64,000 bases of DNA from CAIWHR01 sp963734085 (GCA_963734085.1 CAVTFT010000010.1:372001-436000); one strand, 5' to 3'; positions 14,467 through 23,751 are shown, counted from the first letter of the stretch. Numbers and translations: made by a program. Notes: generated by a model not told the origin, from the letters alone.

Positions 14467-16989
14467 TCACTCCTCCAGCGGCAGCCGGACCGCTTCGTCC
14501 TCGCTCATCTGCGCGCCTTCGGCGAGGATGCGCTCGAGTTCGTCGGCGGCGACGTGATCGCTCAAGATTGCCTGCAGCCGATCGCGGGCCCTCGCCTCAT
14601 TCCTCTCATGCGAGACTTTCCTTGCGACGAAGACAGAATCCGCGTAGCCGGCAATCCGCGCCGCGCTTCGCGGGCTGCCCGCGAGCGCTACGCGCAGCGC
14701 GAGAGGGTCCAGTGCCTTCCACCTGAAGCCCGTTTCCTGCAGCAACGGCAAGCCTTCGCGCGCGGCCGCGAGGGCTTCATCGAGCTCGGCCCGCTCTGCG
14801 TGCACTCCGGCGATGTCGACAAGGCAGACGCCCAGAGTGTTGCTGGCGGGCATTGGAACCTTGCGCAGCTCGCGGGTGGCTTCGTGCAGCGCCGCGAGCG
14901 CGGCGTCGAGATCGCCGAGCGCCCAGGCCACATCGCCGAAGCTCGCCAGCACGGCAAGCGCGGCGGAGTCCGCTCCGACGCGCCGATAGTCGGACAGCGC
15001 TTTCTCGAGATGCGCGCGGGCGGCGGCGAGGTCCCCGCTCTGCATGTTCAGGAACGCGAGATTCCGGAAATAGGCGGCGCGCATCTTCGGCAGCCCGGCC
15101 CGTTCGACCACCGGAAGGGCCTCCGCGAAGACTCGTGCGCTGTCTTGGTGCCGGCTCACGAAGGCCAACGCATCGGCCAGCCGGATCAGCGAATAACCGA
15201 GCCCCACTGCGTCGTCCAGCCGGCGGTAAAGCTCGACGGCCCGTTGCAGCGGTTCGAGCGCCTTCATCCGCATCCCCCCCTCCAGCACGTGTCCCAGTGA
15301 CAGACAAAGACGCGCTTCGACGGCCGCAGGGATATCAACGTCGACGAAGCAAGCGGCCGCCTCGACGCGACGCACGCCCTCGCTGTGAAGCGAGAGCGAC
15401 GGCCACATGGGTCCTGACGCGCCCGCTAACGCAATGGCGATCTCGCGAACGCCGTTTGTGCCGAGCGCCCAGTCGAGCGCCGCCCGGACGTTGTCCAGCT
15501 CGGGGGGATAGATCGCGCGCCAATCGACGTCGGCCATACGCAACCAGTCGGCGCCCGCAGGCGCGAACAGATCGCTGAAGAATCGCGCGTGCCGGTGTCT
15601 GATCCGCGCGACTTCGTCCGCTTCGGCGAGTTTCTCGAGCAGGTAGGCGCGGGTCGTCTCCAGCAACCGGTAACGCGCGGCGCGGCCGATTGTGTCTGCG
15701 TTGACGAGCGACCGCGCGACGAGGCGCGTCAGCACGTCGACGACGGCATACTCGTCGATCGCATCGTCCGAGGCCACCGCCGAGGCCGCGTCGAGGGTGA
15801 AACCGCCCGCGAAAACGGCCAACCGCCGCAGCACCGTGCGCTCGTCCTCCGCGAGCAGATCGAAGCTCCAGTCGAGCGTCGCGCGCAATGTCTGCTGGCG
15901 CGGTAGCGCCGTGCGCGAACCGCTGGCGAGCAGCCGGAACCGATCGTCGATCCGGGCGAGGATCTGCTCGACCGACAACGACCGCACGCGCGCCGCCGCG
16001 AGCTCCAGCGCGAGCGGAATGCCATCGAGATGGACGCAGAGCGCCGCGACGATCGGCGCCCGCGCGACGTTCAAGCCGAAGTCCGGCTGCTGGCGCCGCG
16101 CCCGCTCGATGAAGAGTTGCACGGCATCGGAACGCGCGATAACCTCGACGGTCGTGCTCGGCTCCGGCAACGACAGCGGCGGCAGCGCGTAGACCCGCTC
16201 GCCATCGACGCCCAGCGGCTCGCGGCTGGTCGCGAGGATCGCGATCCTCGGCGCGCCGTGCAATAGCGCTTCGGCCAGCGCGGCGCATGCCGGCAGCAGA
16301 TGCTCGCAGTTGTCGAACACCAGCAATGTCTGCCGACGCCTGAGATGAATGCGCAGCGTGTCGACGAGCGAAGTCGTGGCGTGCTCCTGAACGGCCAGTG
16401 CCTGCGCGAGCGTCATCGGCACGAACGCCGGATCCACGAGCGCGGCGAAGTCCGCCAGCCAGACGCCGTCGCGATAGGCGTCCAGCACTTCGGCGGCGAC
16501 TTCGAGCGCGAGCCGCGTCTTACCGATCCCCCCGACGCCAGTCAGCGTCACGAGGCGCGACGTCGACAGCAATCGCTTGACCTCGATCACCTCGCGCTCG
16601 CGCCCGACAAACGAAGTGAACGGCTCGGGCAGGTTCGAGCATTCGCGATCGGTGCCTGCATGAGCTGCTGCGGCACCTTCGATCACCGGACCCACGAACC
16701 GGTAACCGCGTCGAGCGAGCGTCTCGATCCAACGATCGCCTCCTGGCGTCTGCGCGAGCACGCGGCGGATCGCCGAGATCTGCACGGCGAGATTGCTTTC
16801 CTCGACGACGAGCCCCGGCCATGCGGCGTCGATGATGCTCGCCTTCGGCACGTATTCGTTGGCGCGTTCGACGAGCGTGCGCAGGACGGCAACGCCGCGC
16901 GAGCCCAAGGCCATCGGCACGCCAGCATGCGTGAGCACCGCGGCTTCGACGTCGAGCCGAAACGGCCCCAGCTCGTACACCAAACTCAT
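14467..16989 (-). CDS. STAND-type transcriptional regulator, PhoB-like winged helix + NB-ARC ATPase + TPR (paralogue 1)
   Basis: An 840-residue regulator. Residues 1-100 are an OmpR/PhoB-type winged helix that begins YELGPFRLD and ends RRGYRFVGPV. After a short linker, an AAA/NB-ARC module has Walker A GVGGIGKT at 151-158, Walker B LLVFDNCEH near 222-230 and a TSREPL sensor. From about residue 560 the protein is helical and TPR-like. Such proteins are ATP-dependent switches: ligand or partner binding by the repeats allows oligomerization and DNA binding. The inducer is unknown. It is the third gene of a tandem of three and starts with ATG; the gap from paralogue 2 is 51 bases. Its winged helix differs at about 15 positions from those of the other two. 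Confidence 0.88.
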   Translation of the reverse strand: MSLVYELGPFRLDVEAAVLTHAGVPMALGSRGVAVLRTLVERANEYVPKASIIDAAWPGLVVEESNLAVQISAIRRVLAQTPGGDRWIETLARRGYRFVGPVIEGAAAAHAGTDRECSNLPEPFTSFVGREREVIEVKRLLSTSRLVTLTGVGGIGKTRLALEVAAEVLDAYRDGVWLADFAALVDPAFVPMTLAQALAVQEHATTSLVDTLRIHLRRRQTLLVFDNCEHLLPACAALAEALLHGAPRIAILATSREPLGVDGERVYALPPLSLPEPSTTVEVIARSDAVQLFIERARRQQPDFGLNVARAPIVAALCVHLDGIPLALELAAARVRSLSVEQILARIDDRFRLLASGSRTALPRQQTLRATLDWSFDLLAEDERTVLRRLAVFAGGFTLDAASAVASDDAIDEYAVVDVLTRLVARSLVNADTIGRAARYRLLETTRAYLLEKLAEADEVARIRHRHARFFSDLFAPAGADWLRMADVDWRAIYPPELDNVRAALDWALGTNGVREIAIALAGASGPMWPSLSLHSEGVRRVEAAACFVDVDIPAAVEARLCLSLGHVLEGGMRMKALEPLQRAVELYRRLDDAVGLGYSLIRLADALAFVSRHQDSARVFAEALPVVERAGLPKMRAAYFRNLAFLNMQSGDLAAARAHLEKALSDYRRVGADSAALAVLASFGDVAWALGDLDAALAALHEATRELRKVPMPASNTLGVCLVDIAGVHAERAELDEALAAAREGLPLLQETGFRWKALDPLALRVALAGSPRSAARIAGYADSVFVARKVSHERNEARARDRLQAILSDHVAADELERILAEGAQMSEDEAVRLPLEE

Positions 16990-16999
16990 GCCGCGCGCC

Positions 17000-17041
17000 T
17001 CATCTCTGGAAAAGCAAGGTGCGATCGACCAAATCGAACAT
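17000..17041 (-). other. 13-codon mini-ORF between regulator paralogues 2 and 1
   Basis: An ATG (17041-17039) overlaps the stop of paralogue 2 as TGATG and opens a 13-codon frame ending at TGA 17002-17000. That stop is 10 bases before the ATG of paralogue 1, close enough for ribosome re-initiation (GAGG lies just before the start). It resembles the other bridging mini-ORFs but does not overlap the downstream start, so it is weak evidence taken alone. Confidence 0.25.
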
Positions 17042-19557
17042 CAGTCTTCAAGCGCCATCACGCAGGCCTCGTCCTCGCTCAGGTTCGCGCCTTCGGCGAG
17101 CAGGCGCTCGAGTTCGTCGGGGTTGAACCTTTCGCGCAGCAGCGATCGCAAGCGATCGCGGGCGCGTGCCTCGTTGGCTTGGCGCGGTGTGGCTTTTGCT
17201 GCGTATGCGGCATCCGAGTAGCCGGCGAGGCGCGCGGCACTTGATGTCTTGCCCGCCAGTGCAGCCCGCAGAGCAAGATGATCGAATGCGAACCACGCGT
17301 GTCCGGCGTCCCTGCGTATCGGCAGGCCTTCGCGCGCTGCCGCCAGCGCCTGATCGAGCTCGCCCCGTTCGGTGTGGATGCCCGCCAGATTCGTGAGGCA
17401 CATTCCCAGCATGCCTTTCCGCGTCGCCATCTTGCGAAGCAGCGCGGCGGCTTCGTGAAAACCGGCCAATGCAGTGTCGAGATCGCCCATCTCCCATGCG
17501 AGATCCGCAAGAAAGTTGAGACCACCGATCATTAGTCGCTCAGCGCCCGCGCTTCGGGCGAGGGCCACACCTCTCTGGTAATCGATCCGGGCAGCAGCGA
17601 GGTCGCCGGTCTCGGTCTTTACGGCTCCGGAAACGAGAAAATATTGCGCGAGCGTCTTCGGTACCCCTTCGAGCTTCAGCTCGGTGAACGCTTCTGCGAG
17701 CGCGGCCGCTGCCTCTTCGACGCGGCCCACGCGCGACCACTCGTCGCTGGTCCATACGAGCAGAATGCCGGGGACCGACCCATCGACCGTCCCGCGATGA
17801 AGTGTGATGGCACGCTCGAAGGCTGCAACCGCCTGCGCCGGTCTCTTCATCACCCACATCTGCCCCAGCCAACGCCACAGGCGCGCATGGTCGGACTCGG
17901 ACGTCTGCGATCCGGTCCTCGCAACAGCAGCCTCGAGGCGCTGCTCACCTTCTTTCCGCAGAGACAGGATGTACCAGAGCTCGCCGGCGCCCGCCGATAG
18001 CTCGATACCGATCGTGGAGTCTCCTTCGCTGCCGAACGCCCAGTCGAGCGCTGCGCGGACGTTGTCCAGTTCCGGCTGATAGCGGGCACACCAATCGAAA
18101 TCAGGCAGGCGCTGCCAATCGTCCGGCGCGTGCTCAAACAGGTCGCGGAAATACTGCGCATGCCGACGTCTGATCGCGTCGCTCTCTTTGGCTTCGACAA
18201 GCTTCTCCAGCGCGTAGGCACGGGTAGTCTCGAGCAGCCGGTAGCGCGCGCCAGCATCGGTCGTATCGGCGATAACCAACGAACGCGCAACGAGCTGCGA
18301 CAGCAGGTCGATCACCGCAAATTCGTCGATCGCTGTGTCGGAAGCCACCGCCGAAGCGGCCTCCAGCGTGAAGCTGCCGGGAAAGATCGCGAGTCGCCGC
18401 AGCATTACGCGTTCGTCGTCCGCGAGCAGATCGTAGCTCCAGTCAAGCGTAGCCCGCAGCGTCTGCTGGCGCGGCAGAGCCGTGTGGTTACCGCTGATGA
18501 GCAGCTTGAATCGATCCTGTAGTCGCGCGTTGATCTGCTCGATCGACAGGGATCGCGTGCGCGCAGCCGCAAGTTCCAGCGCCAGCGGAATGCCGTCGAG
18601 GTGAATGCACAATTCGGCAATGACAGGCGCGCGTGCCGGAGTCGGCTCGAAGCCGGGGAGTTGTCGCCGCACGCGCTCGACGAACAGCTGGACCGCTTCC
18701 GAGCCCCGCATGGTCGCCGCGCCCGACGAATCTGGCAGCGACAGCGGTTGGAGCGGGTACGTCTGTTCTCCGGGGACCTGTAGCGGCTCCCGACTGGTGG
18801 CGACGATCGTCGTTTCCGACGCGCCGCGAAGCACCGCGCCGGCAAGCTTCGCGCAGGCGTCGAGGAGGTGCTCGCAGTTATCGAGGATCAGCAGCGCCTC
18901 GCGCCCCTTCAAGTACGCGCAAAGCGTGTCGCTCAGCGACTCTCCAGCCCTTTCCGTGACCCCGAGCACCTGCGCGACCGACGTCGGTACCAGTAACGGA
19001 TCCCGGATCGAACCGAATTCCGCCAGCCACACGCCATCACGGTAGGCATCCACGACTTCGGCTGCCACCTGCAACGCGAGGCGTGTCTTGCCGATGCCGC
19101 CCATGCCGACGAGTGTCAGCAAGCGTGTGCCCGGCAGCAAACGTTTGATCTCGATGAGCTCGCGTTCTCGGCCCACGAACAACGTCAGCGGCTCGGGCAG
19201 ATTCGAACGTTGGAGGCGGCTGCCCTGCTCCTTGTCGTCCCGAATCGAAGTGACCGGGCCGACAAAGCGATAGCCGCGCCGCGGGAGCGTTTCGATCCAG
19301 CCCTCACCACCCGGGACCTTCGCCAGCACGCGGCGGATCGCCGCGATCTGCACGGCGAGGTTGCTCTCCTCGACCACGACTCCCGGCCACGCCGCGTCGA
19401 TGATGCTGTCCTTGGCGACGAACTCGCGTGGGCGCTCGACGAGCGTGCGCAGGACGGCCACCCCGCGCGATCCCAGCGCCATCGGAACGCTGGCATGCGT
19501 GAGCACCGCGGCCTCGGCGTCGAGCCGGAAGGGCCCGATTTCATAGACAGTGCTCAA
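17041..19557 (-). CDS. STAND-type transcriptional regulator (paralogue 2, TTG start)
   Basis: An 838-residue paralogue with the same order: winged helix (1-103), NB-ARC ATPase (Walker A GMGGIGKT, Walker B LLILDNCEH) and a TPR-like C-terminal half. Homology with paralogues 1 and 3 places the start at MSTVYEIGPF, which here is a TTG (19557-19555); an in-frame stop 15 bases upstream rules out an earlier start. The TTG overlaps the TGA of a 24-codon mini-ORF, so initiation is probably coupled. The first 103 residues match paralogue 3 except for one Ser/Gly change (besides the start codon), while the rest is much more diverged. Target DNA is therefore probably shared but the sensed signal differs. 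Confidence 0.88.
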   Translation of the reverse strand: MSTVYEIGPFRLDAEAAVLTHASVPMALGSRGVAVLRTLVERPREFVAKDSIIDAAWPGVVVEESNLAVQIAAIRRVLAKVPGGEGWIETLPRRGYRFVGPVTSIRDDKEQGSRLQRSNLPEPLTLFVGRERELIEIKRLLPGTRLLTLVGMGGIGKTRLALQVAAEVVDAYRDGVWLAEFGSIRDPLLVPTSVAQVLGVTERAGESLSDTLCAYLKGREALLILDNCEHLLDACAKLAGAVLRGASETTIVATSREPLQVPGEQTYPLQPLSLPDSSGAATMRGSEAVQLFVERVRRQLPGFEPTPARAPVIAELCIHLDGIPLALELAAARTRSLSIEQINARLQDRFKLLISGNHTALPRQQTLRATLDWSYDLLADDERVMLRRLAIFPGSFTLEAASAVASDTAIDEFAVIDLLSQLVARSLVIADTTDAGARYRLLETTRAYALEKLVEAKESDAIRRRHAQYFRDLFEHAPDDWQRLPDFDWCARYQPELDNVRAALDWAFGSEGDSTIGIELSAGAGELWYILSLRKEGEQRLEAAVARTGSQTSESDHARLWRWLGQMWVMKRPAQAVAAFERAITLHRGTVDGSVPGILLVWTSDEWSRVGRVEEAAAALAEAFTELKLEGVPKTLAQYFLVSGAVKTETGDLAAARIDYQRGVALARSAGAERLMIGGLNFLADLAWEMGDLDTALAGFHEAAALLRKMATRKGMLGMCLTNLAGIHTERGELDQALAAAREGLPIRRDAGHAWFAFDHLALRAALAGKTSSAARLAGYSDAAYAAKATPRQANEARARDRLRSLLRERFNPDELERLLAEGANLSEDEACVMALED
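19250..19552. repeat. Near-identical DNA copy of the winged-helix region (copy in paralogue 2)
   Basis: About 300 bases here match 21848-22150 in paralogue 3 with roughly ten or so mismatches by eye, mostly silent. The flanking ATPase regions of the same two genes differ at a large fraction of positions. A sharp border between high and low identity is what gene conversion, or a very recent partial duplication, would leave. Confidence 0.65.
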
Positions 19558-19628
19558 CTCGCGCGCTCCGCTCTAATCCAAGGATCGATACTGCAAACGC
19601 TTCGGACGCGACCTGCGGATTCGACCAT
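19554..19628 (-). other. 24-codon bridging mini-ORF between regulator paralogues 3 and 2
   Basis: An ATG (19628-19626) overlaps the stop of paralogue 3 as TGATG. The frame stays open for 24 codons and ends with a TGA (19556-19554) that overlaps the TTG start of paralogue 2 as TTGA. The peptide starts MVESAGRV and has no known domain. No repeat sequence is obvious. It offers a reason why the weak TTG start could still be used. Confidence 0.4.
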
Positions 19629-22153
19629 CACTCTTCCAGCGCCAGGTGCACGGCTTCGTCCTGAGTCATCGTCGCGCCTTTGACGAGCAGGATATCGAGC
19701 TCGTGGCTCGAAAACCTTTCGCGCAGCAGCGTCCGCAAACGATCCCGGGCGCGTGCCTCGTTGGGCTGGCGCGATGTCTCGTTCGCGGCGTGCGAAGAAT
19801 CCGCATAGGCCGACAGGCGGGCGGCGTTTGCAAGCTTGCCGGCCAATGCGGTCCTCAGCGCATGGTGATCCATCGTGCCCCAGGCATCACCGAGTTCGAG
19901 CCGCAACGGCAGGCCCTCGCGCGCGGCAACCAGCGCTTCGACGATATCTCCGCGTTCGGTAAGCACGCCCGCCAAATTGGTGAGGGCGTGTCCCAGCGCT
20001 CTCTTCCGGACCACCCGCGATTTGCGCGCCAGCGCGACCGTTTCCCGGTAGCCGGCTAGGGCAGCGTCGAGGTCGCCGGCCGTCCATGCCGCTTCCCCGA
20101 GGTGGTGGAGAACGCCGATCGCCAGTCGCTCGGCACCGGTGCTGCGGCAGATTGACGCCGCTCTCTCGAAATGCGACCGCGCAGTCGTCAGGTCGCCGGT
20201 CAGCATTTTCATCGCACCAAACGTAAGAAAGAATTCGGCGAGTAACTTCGGCGCTGCGGCGACCTCCAGCAGCGGGAACGCTTGGGCAAAGAGCGGCGCC
20301 GCCTGTTCGAATCGACCCATGTAAGTCAAGTAGGCGGCTTGGCGCATGAGCGAAGACCCGAGTCCCTTGCCGTCGCCTAGCGGACGGTACAACTCGATGG
20401 CTCGCTCGTAATCGCGCAACACCTCGGACGGCGATGCCATCTCCAGCGACCCGAGCCAGTACCACAGCAGTGCGACGTCCGACGTCGACGTCTGTGATTC
20501 GACGCGTGCGAGGGCTGCCTCGAGGCGCTGCCGCCCCTCGCCGACAAGCGCGAGGTCCGCCCACAGCGGTCCCGAAGCACCCGCGAGTGCGACGCAAATC
20601 GCCGGATCGCCACGATCACCCACCGCCCAGTCGAGCGCGGCGCGAACGTTGTCGAGCTCTGGGACGTAGACGGCACGCCAGTCTGCATCCGGCATCCGGT
20701 TCAATGCCCCCGCCGCCTGTTCGAACAGGTCGCGGAAGTACTGTCCGTGCCGGCGCTTGACGTCGTCGGTCTGTTGAGCCTCGGCGAGTTTCTCCAACGC
20801 GTAGGTTCGCGTGGTCTCGAGCAGCCGATAGCGGGCGTGAGCGTCGCTCGTGTCGACGACCACGAGCGAGCGGGCCACAAGCTGCGTGAGCAAATCGATC
20901 ACCGCGTATTCGTCGATCGAGGCATCGCAAGCGACCGCCGACGCAGCCTCGAGGGTGAAGGTGCCGTGGAAAACGCCCAAACGACACAGCACCGCGCGTT
21001 CCTGCACCGGGAGCAACCCGTAACTCCAATCGAGCGTTGCCCGCAGCGTCTGCTGCCGCGGCATTGCGGTGGACGACCCCCCCGTCAGCAGCCTGAACCG
21101 GTCACCCAGGCGGCCATTGATCTGCTCGACCGACAACGAGCGAATGCGAGCCGCGGCCAACTCCAGCGCCAGCGGAATGCCATCGAGGTGAATGCACAAC
21201 TGGGCGACGATGGGAGCGCGCGCGGCGGTCAAGCAGAAATCGGATTGCTGACTCTGTGCCCGCTCGATGAAGAGCTGCACCGCCTCGGAGCTGCCTATCG
21301 TTTCCGCATCTGTCGTCGGTTCGGGCAGCGATAGCGTGGGCAAAAGGTAGGTTTGCTCGCCCGCGATGTGCAGCGGTTCGCGACTCGTCGCAATGATCGT
21401 GGCGTCCGCCGCTCCACGCAGAATCGCGTCGGCCAGTTGCGCGCACGAATGCACCAAGTGCTCGCAGTTGTCGAGGATCAGCAAGATCTGCCGCGCTTTC
21501 AGATGACTGCAGAGCGCTTGCGTCGGCGACGTGCCCGATGTTTCCTGCACTCCCAAAACCTGGGCAACGGTCGTCGGCACCAGCGTTGGATCGGCGATCG
21601 CGCCGAACTCCACGAGCCACACACCGTCGCGGTACGCGTCCAGCACTTCGGAGGCCAACTGCAGCGCAAGGCGCGTCTTGCCGATGCCGCCCACGCCCAC
21701 CAGCGTCACCAGCCGCTTTCCGGGCAGCAATCGCTTGATCTCGACTAGCTCCCGTTCTCGACCGATGAATGACGTGACGGGCGCGGGCAGATTTGAACGT
21801 GGAAGCTCGCCGGCACTCGCCGGCCCGGGAGAGTCACTAAGTTCGGTGACGGGGCCGACGAAGCGGTAACCGCGCCGCGGGAGCGTTTCGATCCAGCCCT
21901 CACCACCCGGGACCTTCGCCAGCACGCGGCGGATCGCCGCGATCTGGACCGCGAGGTTGCTCTCCTCGACCACGACTCCCGGCCACGCGGCATCGATGAT
22001 GCTGTCCTTGGCGACGAACTCGCGTGGGCGCTCGACGAGCGTGCGCAGGACGGCCACCCCGCGCGATCCCAGCGCCATGGGAACGCCGGCATGGGTGAGC
22101 ACCGCGGCCTCGGCGTCGAGCCGGAAGGGCCCGATTTCATAGACGGTGCTCAC
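19628..22153 (-). CDS. STAND-type transcriptional regulator (paralogue 3, GTG start, first of the tandem)
   Basis: An 841-residue regulator with winged helix (1-103), NB-ARC ATPase (Walker A GVGGIGKT, Walker B LLILDNCEH) and TPR-like repeats. Aligning the N-terminus with the two paralogues places the start at a GTG (22153-22151). A longer in-frame extension up to 22246 has no similarity to the family and runs through the promoter region, so I rejected it. It is the promoter-proximal gene of the three and is divergent from the di-haem oxidoreductase operon, which is a plausible target. What it senses is unknown. Confidence 0.88.
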   Translation of the reverse strand: MSTVYEIGPFRLDAEAAVLTHAGVPMALGSRGVAVLRTLVERPREFVAKDSIIDAAWPGVVVEESNLAVQIAAIRRVLAKVPGGEGWIETLPRRGYRFVGPVTELSDSPGPASAGELPRSNLPAPVTSFIGRERELVEIKRLLPGKRLVTLVGVGGIGKTRLALQLASEVLDAYRDGVWLVEFGAIADPTLVPTTVAQVLGVQETSGTSPTQALCSHLKARQILLILDNCEHLVHSCAQLADAILRGAADATIIATSREPLHIAGEQTYLLPTLSLPEPTTDAETIGSSEAVQLFIERAQSQQSDFCLTAARAPIVAQLCIHLDGIPLALELAAARIRSLSVEQINGRLGDRFRLLTGGSSTAMPRQQTLRATLDWSYGLLPVQERAVLCRLGVFHGTFTLEAASAVACDASIDEYAVIDLLTQLVARSLVVVDTSDAHARYRLLETTRTYALEKLAEAQQTDDVKRRHGQYFRDLFEQAAGALNRMPDADWRAVYVPELDNVRAALDWAVGDRGDPAICVALAGASGPLWADLALVGEGRQRLEAALARVESQTSTSDVALLWYWLGSLEMASPSEVLRDYERAIELYRPLGDGKGLGSSLMRQAAYLTYMGRFEQAAPLFAQAFPLLEVAAAPKLLAEFFLTFGAMKMLTGDLTTARSHFERAASICRSTGAERLAIGVLHHLGEAAWTAGDLDAALAGYRETVALARKSRVVRKRALGHALTNLAGVLTERGDIVEALVAAREGLPLRLELGDAWGTMDHHALRTALAGKLANAARLSAYADSSHAANETSRQPNEARARDRLRTLLRERFSSHELDILLVKGATMTQDEAVHLALEE
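21848..22150. repeat. Near-identical DNA copy of the winged-helix region (copy in paralogue 3)
   Basis: Partner of the segment at 19250-19552. Both code for residues 1-103 of their regulators and differ at only about ten positions, one of which changes an amino acid. Confidence 0.65.
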
Positions 22154-22488
22154 ATCACGCTCTCGCTTTCGCTGCTGCTCCTGGACCTGCCACCCGCCCC
22201 CCAACAGGTGGAACGCCGAGATCGGCTGCGCGCAGTTGCTCGACAAGGAAACTTTTATAGTTTTTTCAGCGCTTTTTCAAGACTCCGTTCCTCGTTGTGA
22301 TCGACGATTCGTGCCGTGAATCCGCGCATGGCGAGCAGCATCGCCGCGGTGGCAATGTAGGACAACCGAATATTCGTGACTGACGTTGCCGACTACTTGG
22401 ACGACAGCACCCATACCCGGGGGGCACGATGGCGTCAAACGTGGAGAGGGCGTTCAGTGGCCAAGTCATCATTCGCACGGAGGTCATC
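22154..22488. other. Divergent intergenic region, 335 bases
   Basis: This region lies between the regulator operon (minus) and the unknown-protein/di-haem oxidoreductase operon (plus). It contains an AT-rich patch at 22245-22285 with a plausible minus-strand promoter. The half near 22490 carries the GGAGG ribosome site for the first plus-strand gene. I see no further gene. If the regulators control the divergent operon, their binding sites should lie here. Confidence 0.5.
22254..22280 (-). promoter_or_regulatory. Candidate promoter of the regulator tandem
   Basis: On the minus strand, TTGAAA (22280-22275) and TATAAA (22259-22254) are separated by 15 bases in an AT-rich patch within GC-rich DNA. 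The expected transcript start is near 22247, about 95 bases upstream of the GTG of paralogue 3. The spacing is shorter than the ideal 17, so it may be weak or activator-dependent. Confidence 0.5.
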
Positions 22489-22836
22489 ATGACGATGTAT
22501 GAAATGCACTACTTCTTCGGTCGACGCAGCGTGGCGCGCGTCGTGAGGGCCACGGCAGGTCTGCTCGGAATCGCGATGCTTGGCTATGTCGCGATCATGT
22601 TGGTCGAGCACACGCTGCCCGCCTTCGACGTGTCCTCGGGGCGCGCGTTGGAAAGCAGGATGGTCGATCCGGACGGCGCAGCGCCGATGACGGGTGGGCA
22701 GGCAACGCGCGGAGTGGCGACCGCGTCTGTGCCGTCCGCGCCGCCCACGGGAGCACCCGCGCCGGACGTCGGCTATTTCCCCAGGCATTACGCAAATCAG
22801 GCGACCACGATCGAGGAGCAGAGCCCGACGTTCTGA
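22489..22836 (+). CDS. Hypothetical single-pass membrane protein
   Basis: A 115-residue protein with one hydrophobic segment at about residues 20-38 (ATAGLLGIAMLGYVAIMLV) and a Pro/Ala/Gly-rich, probably periplasmic tail rich in APMTG and SAPPTGAPAP patterns. I do not recognize a family. The ATG at 22489 is chosen because ACGGAGGTC lies 5-9 bases upstream; an earlier in-frame ATG at 22429 has no ribosome site. It is the first gene of a plus-strand cluster that ends with the di-haem oxidoreductase, and is divergent from the STAND regulators. It could be an envelope partner of the oxidoreductase, but that is only context. Confidence 0.6.
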   Translation: MTMYEMHYFFGRRSVARVVRATAGLLGIAMLGYVAIMLVEHTLPAFDVSSGRALESRMVDPDGAAPMTGGQATRGVATASVPSAPPTGAPAPDVGYFPRHYANQATTIEEQSPTF

Positions 22837-22925
22837 CGGCGCGGCAACGGCCGGGGGCGCGCTCTGGCTTCGCTCCCGGCCCGCACCGCAACGCGCGATG
22901 GCAGTCTTCCACGGAGGTCGGGATC

Positions 22926-23417
22926 GTGAGCAGCATTCAAGGGCAGGTGTTGCGAGTGAGCGAGCGGCGCGAAGTTGCGATCTATCTGCGCAAGGGCACG
23001 CTCTGGGTCGCGGACTTCATCGACGGTGACGGCGAGCTCGTCGAGGCGGCCACGTGGTTCCGTTTCAACTGCGGTGCGCTGTCGACCTACCACGCGCGGC
23101 GACGGATGGTTCAGGAATCGGCGATCCCGCTCTCCCCGGAGCTCGTCACCCGGATCGAGAGCCTGCATCGCCTCAACGCGCCTCTGAGCGATCGCGCAAT
23201 ACCGACGCAGGACGGCGCCGGTTCGTCCCGGATGCGAAGCGCGATCGCGCGAATCGTTCGCCGGTTGTGGCCCCGTTACCAAAGGCCCCGCGCGAACCCC
23301 GTGGGAAGAGGTAATCCCGACGCCAGGGCCTGCGCGCGGCTCGATGCCGCACGATCGCAACCCGGACGCGAGCTGTGCGAAATCGAAGTCCATTCCTCCG
23401 AGGAGAACGGACGATGA
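22926..23417 (+). CDS. Hypothetical protein
   Basis: A 163-residue protein with no recognized domain. The first 70 residues look folded (VAIYLRKGTLWVADFIDGDGELVE, then WFRFNCGALSTYHARRRM), while the C-terminal 60 are Arg-rich and low in complexity. The start is GTG at 22926 with GGAGG about 10 bases upstream. Its stop overlaps the start of the next gene as ATGA (23414-23417), which supports both genes being real and co-translated. Confidence 0.6.
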   Translation: MSSIQGQVLRVSERREVAIYLRKGTLWVADFIDGDGELVEAATWFRFNCGALSTYHARRRMVQESAIPLSPELVTRIESLHRLNAPLSDRAIPTQDGAGSSRMRSAIARIVRRLWPRYQRPRANPVGRGNPDARACARLDAARSQPGRELCEIEVHSSEENGR

Positions 23418-23677
23418 AACTTGAACCTGTTAGCCGTCATGCCCCCAGGGCCGCCGGACCACGCCGCCTGGATGCGCGATTCCCGCCAGCCAGCGATCCT
23501 TTCCTGTCGCGCATCGACGCGTTGCCCGTCAACTCCGCCGCTCGCGCCAGCGCGCGAGCGAACTACCTCGCGGCGGAAAGAAGCGTCAATGGCCTGGTCG
23601 CCCTGCAGGAGCGACTCCGCGCGCTCGTTGCCGCGTGGCATTGTGTCTTTGGCACCCGCGAGCGCAGTCGGCAGTGA
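23414..23677 (+). CDS. Small hypothetical protein
   Basis: An 87-residue, Ala/Arg-rich protein without a recognized domain. Support comes from the arrangement rather than from homology: its ATG overlaps the upstream stop (ATGA) and AGGAGAAC lies 7-14 bases before it. The C-terminal half (ARANYLAAERSVNGLVALQE) looks helical. It sits directly upstream of the di-haem oxidoreductase gene in the same direction. Confidence 0.5.
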   Translation: MKLEPVSRHAPRAAGPRRLDARFPPASDPFLSRIDALPVNSAARASARANYLAAERSVNGLVALQERLRALVAAWHCVFGTRERSRQ

Positions 23678-23751
23678 CTCCGGAAAGCCCGGGCGCGGCA
23701 AATCCTGGCTGTGTCGGATCGAGCAGCATAACCCGCAGGAGGGATCGATGA
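23674..23751 (+). other. 25-codon bridging mini-ORF upstream of the di-haem oxidoreductase
   Basis: A GTG (23674) overlaps the stop of the 87-residue gene as GTGA. The frame stays open through the 70-base spacer to a TGA (23749-23751) that overlaps the first ATG of the oxidoreductase gene. The downstream gene has its own good ribosome site (GGAGGG), so coupling would be supplementary here. Confidence 0.3.

Noticed and set aside
22154..22246. An N-terminal extension of regulator paralogue 3.
   Set aside because: It has no counterpart in the other paralogues and would cover the likely leader and promoter region.
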